DNA of 64,000 nt, taken from positions 558,001 to 622,000 of the forward strand of contig OZ245886.1 in assembly GCA_965229525.1 (NCBI GenBank), read 5' to 3'. The notes below the pieces were generated by a model, which ran no database searches, was not told where the DNA came from, and saw only the letters and a list, made by a program, of their open reading frames with translations. The DNA comes from HXMU1420-13 sp965229525. GTDB taxonomy: Bacteria; Bacteroidota; Rhodothermia; Balneolales; Balneolaceae. Positions 9,873 to 17,679 of this stretch are shown here, piece after piece. The first letter of the stretch is position 1. Every line of letters starts with the position of its first letter. Position numbers and translations under genes: made by a program.

Positions 9873-10073
9873 ATGAAATCTGTTAAATCTCTATTCGCCC
9901 TACTTACTCTCGTTGCCGTTTCTTTCGCATGTGCGCCTGTCAACGAATCCCCTGTTACCGAAGCCCCAGCTCCTGCTGAAGAAGTGAGCATCGAAGAAGC
10001 TGCTTTCCCATGGACCGACGATTCTGCAAACTGCTGTGGTAGCAAGCCAAGCCTTGGTAAACCAAAAATCTAA
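9873..10073 (+). CDS. Small exported Cys-containing peptide/lipoprotein, tandem copy 1
   Basis: Unrecognised 66-residue exported protein, first of four. It has a short basic start (MKSVK), a hydrophobic core and a cleavage region VSFA-C20. This could be a relaxed lipobox (lipid on C20) or a signal-peptidase I site. A Pro/Ala/Glu-rich acidic linker (residues 21-44) is followed by a tail FPWTDDSANCCG...KPKI with vicinal cysteines C54-C55. This copy is the most divergent, with ESPV for ETPI in the linker and S for A at residue 51. It lies downstream of two ECF-type promoter motifs. Four conserved copies argue that it is a real gene despite its size. No biosynthetic enzymes for peptide modification are nearby. 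Confidence 0.8.
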   Translation: MKSVKSLFALLTLVAVSFACAPVNESPVTEAPAPAEEVSIEEAAFPWTDDSANCCGSKPSLGKPKI

Positions 10074-10114
10074 TCAACCCACGCAATCAACCAACTTCTC
10101 AAATTATACAACCC

Positions 10115-10315
10115 ATGAAATCTGTTAAATCTCTATTCGCCCTACTTACTCTCGTTGCTGTTTCTTTCGCATGTGCGCCTGTCAACGAAACCCCTATTAC
10201 CGAAGCCCCAGCTCCTGCTGAAGAAGTGAGCATCGAAGAAGCTGCTTTCCCTTGGACCGACGATGCTGCAAACTGCTGTGGTAGCAAGCCAAGCCTTGGT
10301 AAACCAAAAATCTAA
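10115..10315 (+). CDS. Small exported Cys-containing peptide/lipoprotein, tandem copy 2
   Basis: Second copy of the 66-residue exported peptide. The protein is identical to copy 3 and differs from copy 1 at a few linker positions and at residue 51 (Ala). The cysteines C20, C54 and C55, the FPWTDD element and the KPKI tail are all kept. The 41-base spacer before its ATG is the same as before copies 3 and 4, and the start-to-start distance is exactly 242 bases. No intrinsic terminator is visible between copies, so the array is probably one polycistronic message. Confidence 0.8.
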   Translation: MKSVKSLFALLTLVAVSFACAPVNETPITEAPAPAEEVSIEEAAFPWTDDAANCCGSKPSLGKPKI

Positions 10316-10356
10316 TCAACCCACGCAATCAACCAACTTCTCAAATTATACAACCC

Positions 10357-10557
10357 ATGAAATCTGTTAAATCTCTATTCGCCCTACTTACTCTCGTTGC
10401 CGTTTCTTTCGCATGTGCGCCTGTCAACGAAACCCCTATTACCGAAGCCCCAGCTCCTGCTGAAGAAGTGAGCATCGAAGAAGCTGCTTTCCCTTGGACC
10501 GACGATGCTGCAAACTGCTGTGGTAGCAAGCCAAGCCTTGGTAAACCAAAAATCTAA
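10357..10557 (+). CDS. Small exported Cys-containing peptide/lipoprotein, tandem copy 3
   Basis: Third copy, with the same 66-residue protein as copy 2 and only isolated synonymous base changes (for example GCC against GCT in the signal peptide). The near-absence of synonymous divergence indicates recent amplification or ongoing gene conversion. As for the other copies, export is predicted from the N-terminus, while the function of the acidic linker and the Cys-Cys tail is unknown. Confidence 0.8.
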   Translation: MKSVKSLFALLTLVAVSFACAPVNETPITEAPAPAEEVSIEEAAFPWTDDAANCCGSKPSLGKPKI

Positions 10558-10598
10558 TCAACCCACGCAATCAACCAACTTCTCAAATTATACAACCC

Positions 10599-10799
10599 AT
10601 GAAATCTGTTAAATCTCTATTCGCCCTACTTACTCTTGTTGCCGTTTCTTTCGCATGTGCGCCTGTCAACGAAACTCCTATTACCAAAGCCCCAGCTCCT
10701 GCTGAAGAAGTGAGCATCGAAGAAGCTGCTTTCCCATGGACCGACGATGCTGCAAACTGCTGTGGTAGCAAGCCAAGCCTTGGTAAACCAAAAATCTAG
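10599..10799 (+). CDS. Small exported Cys-containing peptide/lipoprotein, tandem copy 4
   Basis: Fourth and last copy. It differs from copies 2 and 3 by a charge-changing substitution in the linker (ITK for ITE at residue 30) and ends in TAG instead of TAA. The downstream spacer is unrelated to those within the array, which marks the end of the amplified unit. The CHAT-protein gene begins 53 bases later on the same strand, so read-through transcription from the array promoter into that gene is plausible. Confidence 0.8.
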   Translation: MKSVKSLFALLTLVAVSFACAPVNETPITKAPAPAEEVSIEEAAFPWTDDAANCCGSKPSLGKPKI

Positions 10800-10852
10800 T
10801 TGAGATTAATATTTTATTTTAAACTAAATTCTTTGGAAACGATGAATACAGT

Positions 10853-13800
10853 ATGCTTTTTCTTTTCCTTGGACTGATACTAAACTTCCTCCAACCTAAT
10901 GTTGATAATGCAATACAGGAGCAATTAGATTTATATTTACAAGAAATTGAGTCAAGAAGTAATTTAACTGAATACTCGTGGGCTTTAACTAATTTATATC
11001 GGGCATCCTGTCACAAATCCAATTCAATTCAAAGGCAAGTAAATAGATCATCAGATTCCTATCCAAAAAAAATAATCTCGTCTATTAACTGTGGTGAAAA
11101 TTTGCTCGATGAAAGTTTTATTGAGATTATTAACCAAAATAACTTGTCTGGTTTTGCGGCATATATCTTATTAGAAGCAAAAGAAACTGAATTATTTGCA
11201 CCATTATATGAGGCTTTAGTCGAACGGAATGAATATTCAATTCCGCCAGAATACTTGAATTTATTCGAAAGTATAAGAGATAATCGTCTTCTTCTTTTAT
11301 CTGAAATTCCAATCGATAGTAAAGATTTAATAATTCACGGCATTATTTATAACTATCAAAAAGATATTTTTCTATCAGAAGCTGATCAAAATTTAATTAT
11401 AGAAGAATTTCAATTAAGTGAACCTTCGATTTCTGGTTTAAAACGGTCAATACAAACTGCTAATGTTTCTTTTTTACTCTATGATGATGATAGATATCTC
11501 GAATTCTCAGGTTTACATCATCAGATATTAGTTGACATTTACTATCCTACTATATATTTAAAGGTAAGATTTACACGCGCTTTGGCATATTCTCAGCACC
11601 TAATTGGCAGATATGATTATCATCTTGAGCTTCACAGATCTATCATAGAGCCATTAGTTTCTTATTTTGGATTGCAGGACGACATTGATGACTCAAAAAT
11701 GTCTCAAGGTGTTTCGCTTTATTCTTTAGGTAAATTTTCTGAAGCAAGAGATATTTTTGAAGACCTCTTTTATGACCCTAATGCAAATGTTAATCGGGCC
11801 AGGTTATACAATAACTTAAGTATATCATATAACAGACTTGGAGAGAAGAACAAATACATAAGATATTTACTCGACGCATTAGAAGAAGCAGATGATGAAA
11901 CCGAGTATGATCTTCAAATGATTATACTCAGCAATCTTTATTATTACTATTTAGGAATTGGAGACCATGGAACTGCATTAGCCTATCTCGAGAGAGCAAG
12001 AACAATTGCTTCAAATTTTAATGATGAATATCAGCTCGCAATAATAAATGCTATTACTGGAAACTATTATTGGAAAACTGAAAATGACACAGATAAAGCA
12101 CTAGAGCAATTTCGTTTGGCTTCAACTCAATTTAATCCGGAGTCAAATTTTGATGATTACTTTCGCTCGAATCAGATAATGTCTAATATTTATATTGAAT
12201 TAGATTCCCTCGATAAAGCTAAAGACATACTATCTATTGTAAGTAATACGGCATCTCAAAATTCAAATGGAAATGCATTTATCGAGTCAACGATGGGTTT
12301 ATTAAATATTTCTCTCATTGAGCAAGATCTCTCAATGGCGGAAGAGTATCTGGAAATAATAAACCTATACTCCTTAGATGATCTCGATTTCAATACACTT
12401 GTAAAGTATAATATTCTAGTAACAGACTTCCAGTTTCAGTCTGGTGAGCAACGACTAGCCTACCAAAATTTGAGACCAGTTATCGATCAGGTTCTTGATA
12501 GAGCAAGAACGACTATAGATACACAAACTGGATATTGGGTTCAGGAAGACGAATATATAAATGCATTTAACAGACTTTTAAGCATACTAATTTCGATGGG
12601 TAATGAACAAGAGGCAGTTCAACTTTTAGATGAAATCAAGACTATAAACGATGCCGCATTGTATAATAGTCCAATACTTAGAGCAAATAGGTTAACTGAA
12701 GAAGAACTTGCGAGAGATCAGTTGCTCAACTCTAGAATCATGAGTTTAAGAGAATCATTTTTGTATGCAAATGATAGTGATTCAAGATTAGAGATTAAGA
12801 ATCAGATTGATAAATTATCCGCGGAAAGAGAAGAAATCCTCAATAAGATTAGAGAAGATGGTGTAATCCGGAAAACTCCGATTTGGATGATTCAGCAAAA
12901 CCTGGCATCAGACGAACAGATAATTCACTTTACGGAAGTAGGTGACTTCTTATATATAAGCTATATCTCAAATTCAGAAATTCATCTTAGAAGAATAACG
13001 TTTGAAAGTACGGAAAAAGCTCTTTTTACCAGTGTAGCTGATCAAATTGCCCTTTCAAAAACCAATCTGTTTGAATTGTATGATATCTATGATTTTTTGG
13101 GAATCGAAAGTGATATTGATTCGGATAAATCAACAATTATTGTTGTTCCTGATAATTATTTGTACCGAATTCCTCTTGAGATTTTTCCTTCAAGTACTCC
13201 CGAAGGGCCCACTAGTTATGGTTCTACTAAATACTTAATCGAAAAATTCAATTTCGAATACTTTGCTTCTCTACAGGAGTATCATTCCGACACCCGAAAT
13301 TCATCCGTCAATTTTAATGCAGACTTATCTGCATTTGCAATATCCGATTTTAGCAATTTTGAAGACTCTTACTTACCAACTTTACCTTTTGCCACCCAGG
13401 AAGCACGAACGATATCAAATTTATTGAGCAGATTTAAAGAGAAAAATATCTACATGGAAAGCGAAGCTACTAAAACGGCATTCCTGGATGATATCTCTAA
13501 TTCTAAGATTGTTCATATCGCTACACATAGCGAAGTATCTGAGCAAGATCCTTTATTTAGTACTATATATTTGAATGATCAGAATAATAATTCAGACATC
13601 GGCGCCCTATTTGCTTACGAATTATTTAATCAGCAGCTAAATAACGAACTCATTATGCTAAACTCTTGCAGTTCTGGATCTGGTGACTACCTTCAAGGCA
13701 GTGGTATTATGGGAATAACTCGTGCATTAAGATATGCCGGAGCCAAAAGCATGGCTCTTAACATTTGGGCAGTTAATGATAAAGTAGCCTATGAATTTGC

Positions 13801-14038
13801 ATCTGTTTTTTACGAATCATTAAATGATGGTAGCAGTAAGTCTGAATCTATGAGAGAGGCAAAGTTAGCTTTATTACAAAATGGAAATGCGAACCCACAT
13901 TTCTGGGGTGCATTTATGCTTACCGGTGATCCATCACCAATAACAAAAAGACCGGACAAAGCCGGTCTAGTTTTCCCAATACTTTTAGTATTTATTGGGT
14001 CGATTAGTTTCTATTTGAGAAAAATCTATTCTATCTAA
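10853..14038 (+). CDS. TPR-CHAT caspase-like protein with signal peptide and C-terminal membrane anchor
   Basis: A 1061-residue protein with a long tetratricopeptide-like helical region (about 270-640), a coiled-coil-like stretch (about 620-680) and a C-terminal CHAT domain (about 700-1030), a caspase-family cysteine protease fold. The catalytic pair is visible: H892 in HIATHSEV and C939 in LNSCSSGSG, 47 residues apart, followed by the typical GIMGITRALRYAGAKSMALNIWAVND and FWGAFMLTGDP segments. The N-terminus (MLFLFLGLILNFL) is hydrophobic and the extreme C-terminus (GLVFPILLVFIGSISFYLRK) is a predicted transmembrane helix. The protease would therefore face the periplasm, unlike the usual cytoplasmic TPR-CHAT proteins; topology is inferred. 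The neighbouring peptide array and anti-sigma-like protein are candidate substrates. The 3' end overlaps the convergent gene by eight bases. Confidence 0.85.
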   Translation: MLFLFLGLILNFLQPNVDNAIQEQLDLYLQEIESRSNLTEYSWALTNLYRASCHKSNSIQRQVNRSSDSYPKKIISSINCGENLLDESFIEIINQNNLSGFAAYILLEAKETELFAPLYEALVERNEYSIPPEYLNLFESIRDNRLLLLSEIPIDSKDLIIHGIIYNYQKDIFLSEADQNLIIEEFQLSEPSISGLKRSIQTANVSFLLYDDDRYLEFSGLHHQILVDIYYPTIYLKVRFTRALAYSQHLIGRYDYHLELHRSIIEPLVSYFGLQDDIDDSKMSQGVSLYSLGKFSEARDIFEDLFYDPNANVNRARLYNNLSISYNRLGEKNKYIRYLLDALEEADDETEYDLQMIILSNLYYYYLGIGDHGTALAYLERARTIASNFNDEYQLAIINAITGNYYWKTENDTDKALEQFRLASTQFNPESNFDDYFRSNQIMSNIYIELDSLDKAKDILSIVSNTASQNSNGNAFIESTMGLLNISLIEQDLSMAEEYLEIINLYSLDDLDFNTLVKYNILVTDFQFQSGEQRLAYQNLRPVIDQVLDRARTTIDTQTGYWVQEDEYINAFNRLLSILISMGNEQEAVQLLDEIKTINDAALYNSPILRANRLTEEELARDQLLNSRIMSLRESFLYANDSDSRLEIKNQIDKLSAEREEILNKIREDGVIRKTPIWMIQQNLASDEQIIHFTEVGDFLYISYISNSEIHLRRITFESTEKALFTSVADQIALSKTNLFELYDIYDFLGIESDIDSDKSTIIVVPDNYLYRIPLEIFPSSTPEGPTSYGSTKYLIEKFNFEYFASLQEYHSDTRNSSVNFNADLSAFAISDFSNFEDSYLPTLPFATQEARTISNLLSRFKEKNIYMESEATKTAFLDDISNSKIVHIATHSEVSEQDPLFSTIYLNDQNNNSDIGALFAYELFNQQLNNELIMLNSCSSGSGDYLQGSGIMGITRALRYAGAKSMALNIWAVNDKVAYEFASVFYESLNDGSSKSESMREAKLALLQNGNANPHFWGAFMLTGDPSPITKRPDKAGLVFPILLVFIGSISFYLRKIYSI
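13944..13970 (-). terminator. Intrinsic terminator for the anti-sigma-like gene, embedded antisense in the CHAT gene
   Basis: On the minus strand a perfect 7-base-pair stem (AGACCGG/CCGGTCT, 13949-13968, six-base loop) is followed by TTTTTGTT. This is a good rho-independent terminator about 60 bases past the stop of the 14031-14777 gene. On the plus strand the same hairpin lies inside the CHAT coding sequence, between the protease domain and the membrane anchor, followed only by AGTTTT. Confidence 0.7.
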
Positions 14039-14777
14039 TATTACTTATTGCGTTTAGATAGCGTTCTGCAACTCTGCTATATTGCCCATCAATATCCAAT
14101 GTTCTTTGCAAACTTTCTTCTGCATCAGATAGATTATCTAGTTGAATTTGAGTATTAGCTAAGTACCAATATCCTTTTTCGAGGATGAGAGAATTTATCT
14201 CAGTTTGAGACACTACTCTTTCAAAGTTAAGAAGAGCATTTTCATAATCGCCGTAATTATATTGAATTGAGCCAAGGCTTAAAGAGAGTTCTGCTAATAT
14301 TTCAGCGTCTGTTTCAATAGAAATTTCACTATTTAATAATTCAATGGCTTCTTCAGTGTTTCCATCATTTGCTAGTCTAATCGCAGTTTTAATTACCTCG
14401 TTGTTAGTGATAGCCGGTGAATCATTTGAGCTTCGATATGTATCGTATTCAATCCAGCTAACTGCGTCTAATCTTTCTGAGCCGATATTATCTGAATTGA
14501 AGTTAAGTACTCCTACTACACCTATGATAATTGCTATGGCAGCGGCAACACCATAAGATGCAATTCGACGTAATTGATAAGTTGGAGTGGCTTCATTAGC
14601 TTTTCTTTCATTTTCAATTACAGCCTTCAAATTTGCTACACTTTTGGCATAGTCAAGATAATATTCGTTTTGTATCAACTCTGCCCAGAGAATATCCACT
14701 TCTTCCGCGGAGAGTTTACCGTTTATATAGAGATCAATTTTTCTCTCAAGATCTCTATCAAAGTTACTTTCAATCAT
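14031..14777 (-). CDS. Anti-sigma-like membrane protein with extracytoplasmic TPR domain
   Basis: A 248-residue single-pass membrane protein. Residues 1-60 form an acidic helical N-terminus (DLERKIDLYINGKLSAEEVDILWAEL...) of the kind seen in anti-sigma domains that sample a sigma factor. Residues about 73-93 (SYGVAAAIAIIIGVVGVLNF) form one transmembrane helix. Residues about 125-245 contain TPR-like repeats predicted to be outside the cytoplasm. The zinc-binding HxxxCxxC signature of classical ZAS anti-sigmas is absent, so the role rests on architecture and context. The gene is preceded by an exact copy of the ECF promoter motif (14935-14963, minus strand), consistent with a sigma-regulated inhibitor. 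Its 3' end overlaps that of the CHAT gene. Confidence 0.65.
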   Translation of the reverse strand: MIESNFDRDLERKIDLYINGKLSAEEVDILWAELIQNEYYLDYAKSVANLKAVIENERKANEATPTYQLRRIASYGVAAAIAIIIGVVGVLNFNSDNIGSERLDAVSWIEYDTYRSSNDSPAITNNEVIKTAIRLANDGNTEEAIELLNSEISIETDAEILAELSLSLGSIQYNYGDYENALLNFERVVSQTEINSLILEKGYWYLANTQIQLDNLSDAEESLQRTLDIDGQYSRVAERYLNAISNIR

Positions 14778-14934
14778 GTTATTAATCGTTCAAGTGATTA
14801 CTACAATTTTAAGGAATTGTAATGGTGAGTTAAACCTTGAACTACACTGCATGGCCGTACTCTATACCCTATAAATGTCAATTCCAACAACATAAGCAAA
14901 TACCCTTCAACTACTCATGTTGTTCATTCCATCT

Positions 14935-14963
14935 TAAGAGGATAGTGTTACTCTTTTGTTACA
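14935..14963 (-). promoter_or_regulatory. ECF-type promoter motif upstream of the anti-sigma-like gene
   Basis: Read on the minus strand: TGTAAC at 14963-14958, a 17-base spacer and CTCTTA at 14940-14935. Both boxes and the spacing match exactly the two motifs in front of the peptide array. The leader to the ATG at 14777 would be about 150 bases. Confidence 0.65.
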
Positions 14964-15070
14964 TTCCTTGATAAAAAAAATTCAAATATTAGTTAATAGA
15001 AAAATGAATTCTTCTAACTAATTGTTACACAACTATAAGAGTGATTTAATACCAATATATTTCATTAGAA

Positions 15071-16540
15071 ATGGCTAATAATAAAACTAAGTTTTTAGTA
15101 CTAATATCTACATTTACAGTACTTTTTAATGCATGTTCAACAAATCAAGAAGTCCAAATCTCTGGCAACATCGATTATTTGGGTGACGTTGAATTTTATG
15201 TAGAATCTGTACCGTTACATTATAAATACTCTGAGAAAGAACAATATCCTATTGAAGTTAATAGTAATACATTCAACATAAATCTTCCTTTTAACACCCC
15301 ACAAATTGTTAATCTGGTAATTCAGGATCAAAAATATCCAATCTACATTGAGCCAAATAATCCAACTAATCTATCGATACGAAGATCTTCGTTCCCACTA
15401 GACGTTGAAGTGGTAGGCCCTGGATCTAAAGCAAATGATAGCTATCAAAGTTTTCTAAGAGAAACTATAGGGTTACAAAGTGCTATCACCGCAGAAATGA
15501 ACAAATTCAAAGTTGGTGAGGAAAATGAAGCAGTTAATTTGAGTGCTAAAAAAGTAGAGATTGCAAAAAAAAATCTTTCCGGTACTAAACTAAATGACAT
15601 CTATCTAAAGACAATCGGAGAAGACTTTATAATAAAATTGAGAGCTGTTGAATATTCAGCGCGCCATTACGAAGCCTATGATACCGACATTGAACGAAAA
15701 CGTATTCTAGATGAAGCTGTCTCGAATAACTTTTTTTCATATGAGTCTTTAAAAGCTCAGCGTGCAGGAATTAGAGATTTCACTCATTATTATGCCCGTA
15801 CTTTTGGGATTTATGATGAAGTAAACGAGAGATTTGGAAAAACACTAGCTGAATACGACATCAAAAGAGTTGCTTACGAAGAATTGAATGAAAAACGCTT
15901 AGAAGTGATAGAGGTAATTACTGATCCTAAAGCAAAATCTTATGCTCAACTTTTTCTTGTTGCCGAAAGGATCGGAGAAATTCCAATAGAACTCGCTGAA
16001 CCAAGCTATCAGGACTATATTGCGGATAATTCCGTATACCCTGAATTTGTTGAATTCATAACATGGTTTCATGACGAAATAAAATCAGTTTCTCCTGGAG
16101 AGCCTGCCATTCCTTTTTCACTTTTTGATAGTAATGGAAACGTTTATTCAATGGACGATTTTTCTGGAAAATTTGTGCTATTAGACTTTTGGGCCGGATG
16201 GTGCCAACCTTGTTTGGAAGAATTTCCAATTATGAGAGATATTTATTCCAATTATTCACGAGATGAGTTGGAAATAGTAGGAATTTCAACCGAAATTGAT
16301 AGCCTGGTTTGGCAACAAGATTTACAGAGATTTAAGAATCCATGGGTTCAATTGTATGGCGGGAAAGGATTCGATCAAGAAACTTTTAAAGCATATAAAG
16401 GTGGTGGAATTCCATTCTATATTTTAGTTGATCCAGACGGAAAAATAGCTCGATATAATGATATGCGCCCATCCTTTAACTTCACAGAGGTTTTGGATAG
16501 CTTATTGCTTCATCAAGAAAACCAAAAAATAACCCCTTAA
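15071..16540 (+). CDS. TlpA-like thioredoxin-domain lipoprotein
   Basis: A 489-residue lipoprotein with lipobox LFNAC (C22). It has an N-terminal beta-rich domain like those of Bacteroidota TlpA/DUF4369-type proteins, a helical middle and a C-terminal thioredoxin domain. The redox motif is W377-C-Q-P-C381, in the context LLDFWAGWCQPCLEEFP, and the cis-proline region is GGIPFYILVDPDG. It is probably a periplasmic thiol-disulfide reductase. It is divergent from the anti-sigma-like gene. Its stop overlaps the start of the GH3 gene (TAATG), so those two are coupled. A link to the cysteine-bearing peptides of the array is possible but unproven. Confidence 0.85.
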   Translation: MANNKTKFLVLISTFTVLFNACSTNQEVQISGNIDYLGDVEFYVESVPLHYKYSEKEQYPIEVNSNTFNINLPFNTPQIVNLVIQDQKYPIYIEPNNPTNLSIRRSSFPLDVEVVGPGSKANDSYQSFLRETIGLQSAITAEMNKFKVGEENEAVNLSAKKVEIAKKNLSGTKLNDIYLKTIGEDFIIKLRAVEYSARHYEAYDTDIERKRILDEAVSNNFFSYESLKAQRAGIRDFTHYYARTFGIYDEVNERFGKTLAEYDIKRVAYEELNEKRLEVIEVITDPKAKSYAQLFLVAERIGEIPIELAEPSYQDYIADNSVYPEFVEFITWFHDEIKSVSPGEPAIPFSLFDSNGNVYSMDDFSGKFVLLDFWAGWCQPCLEEFPIMRDIYSNYSRDELEIVGISTEIDSLVWQQDLQRFKNPWVQLYGGKGFDQETFKAYKGGGIPFYILVDPDGKIARYNDMRPSFNFTEVLDSLLLHQENQKITP

Positions 16541-17679
16541 TGTACAGGATTGTATTATTTGCGCTAATTATCGCATCACTTGCATGCTCAGCAAAGCCAG
16601 CAGAAGAACTCCCTTTAACAAAATATACAAATCAGCAACTCGGTCAGCTTTTAGTGGTAGGTTTCCGAGGGACTGAAATAGACTCCGACTCAAAAATCGT
16701 TCAGGACATCAAAGAGTATAACCTTGGGGGGGTTGTACTTTTCGATTATGATGTTGAATCGGGTGAATATGGGCGAAATATTGTCGATCCTAATCAATTA
16801 TTAAGACTTTCATCTGCACTTGTAGCTTTCTCACAAACACCGCCAATTATTGCAATTGATCAGGAAGGTGGTCAGGTTTCACGCCTGAAAGAACGTTATG
16901 GTTTTCCTGCAACCAGATCCGCTGCTTACTTAGGTCAAGTAGATAATGAAGATACAACTCGGCACTATGCGAGAAGTATTGCCCAGGAATTTATGGTAGT
17001 TGGTGTAAATACAAACTTTGCTCCGGTTGTGGATGTAAATCTCAATCCTGAAAATCCTGTTATTGCAAACTATGAGCGTAGTTTTTCCTCAGATCCTGAT
17101 GAAGTTGTACAACATGTTAACTACGTGCTTGATGAGTTCGATAAAGAAGGATTACTTAGCGTGTTGAAGCACTTCCCGGGACATGGAAGTTCAAATGAAG
17201 ATTCACATTTAGGGGTTACAGATGTAACAAATGTTTGGGATGCTTCAGAGCTTATTCCTTATAAGCGATTATTTGCTGAGCGTAAAATCAATGCAGTTAT
17301 GACCGCCCATATCTACAATGCAAATCTAGATTCTTTATATCCGGCTACTTTATCCGAAAATACAATTAATGGATTATTACGCGATTCTCTAGGTTTTAAA
17401 GGAGTGGTTTTTTCTGATGATATGCAGATGGAAGCAATACGAGCAGAATACGGGCTTGAGACTGCTATAGAACAAAGTTTAAATGCAGGTGTAGACATCC
17501 TTGTGTTCGCAAATAATCTCATTTATGAAGAGGATATTGCTGAGCAAGCAATCAGCATTATGCAAAAGGGAATTGCAGAAGGTCGGATTAACGAAGCGAA
17601 AGTTGACAGCGCCCTTGCACGAGTTGGTCGACTCAAAAAAGAAGTGATTGAAGATCTTTGTACATGCCTGACTTTTTAA
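16540..17679 (+). CDS. Glycoside hydrolase family 3 lipoprotein (beta-N-acetylhexosaminidase, NagZ-like)
   Basis: GH3 enzyme with the NagZ-type general acid/base signature K210-H-F-P-G-H-G followed by D221-S-H. The presumed nucleophile is D293 in GVVFSDDMQM. An N-terminal lipobox (IASLAC) places it in the periplasm or outer membrane rather than in the cytoplasm, where classic Gram-negative NagZ acts. Such lipoprotein forms occur in Bacteroidota. The likely reaction is removal of terminal GlcNAc from muropeptides or glycans. The ATG overlaps the previous stop by one base, and the 3' end overlaps the HD-domain gene by 16 bases, suggesting a three-gene operon. Confidence 0.9.
   Translation: MYRIVLFALIIASLACSAKPAEELPLTKYTNQQLGQLLVVGFRGTEIDSDSKIVQDIKEYNLGGVVLFDYDVESGEYGRNIVDPNQLLRLSSALVAFSQTPPIIAIDQEGGQVSRLKERYGFPATRSAAYLGQVDNEDTTRHYARSIAQEFMVVGVNTNFAPVVDVNLNPENPVIANYERSFSSDPDEVVQHVNYVLDEFDKEGLLSVLKHFPGHGSSNEDSHLGVTDVTNVWDASELIPYKRLFAERKINAVMTAHIYNANLDSLYPATLSENTINGLLRDSLGFKGVVFSDDMQMEAIRAEYGLETAIEQSLNAGVDILVFANNLIYEEDIAEQAISIMQKGIAEGRINEAKVDSALARVGRLKKEVIEDLCTCLTF

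Larger units (their letters stand above)
9873..10799 (+). repeat. Tandem array of four 242-bp units (peptide gene plus spacer)
   Basis: Gene starts at 9873, 10115, 10357 and 10599 give an exact 242-base period. Each unit consists of a 201-base gene and a 41-base spacer that is essentially identical between copies. Unit 1 is the most divergent; units 2-4 differ by only a few bases. Such an array can change copy number by unequal recombination or be mis-assembled from short reads. Confidence 0.95.

Noticed and set aside
9854..10771. Repeated 62-63-codon open frames on the minus strand across the peptide array
   Set aside because: They are the reverse frame of the four tandem genes; they lack export or domain features and exist only because the plus-strand genes repeat.
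9873..10799. CRISPR-like direct repeats
   Set aside because: The 242-base units are protein-coding with no unique spacers between short repeats, and no cas genes are present.
9873..10799. RiPP or bacteriocin precursor cluster
   Set aside because: No modification enzyme, peptidase-transporter or immunity gene is nearby. Signal peptides suggest ordinary Sec export, so only an exported peptide is claimed.
10853..14038. Craspase-like CRISPR-linked TPR-CHAT protease
   Set aside because: No CRISPR array or Cas7-11 gene in the window, and the protein carries a signal and membrane anchor.
15001..15064. Further ECF motif copies upstream of the thioredoxin lipoprotein
   Set aside because: TGTAAC and CTCTTA both occur on the minus strand but in the wrong order, and no plus-strand copy has the 17-base spacing.
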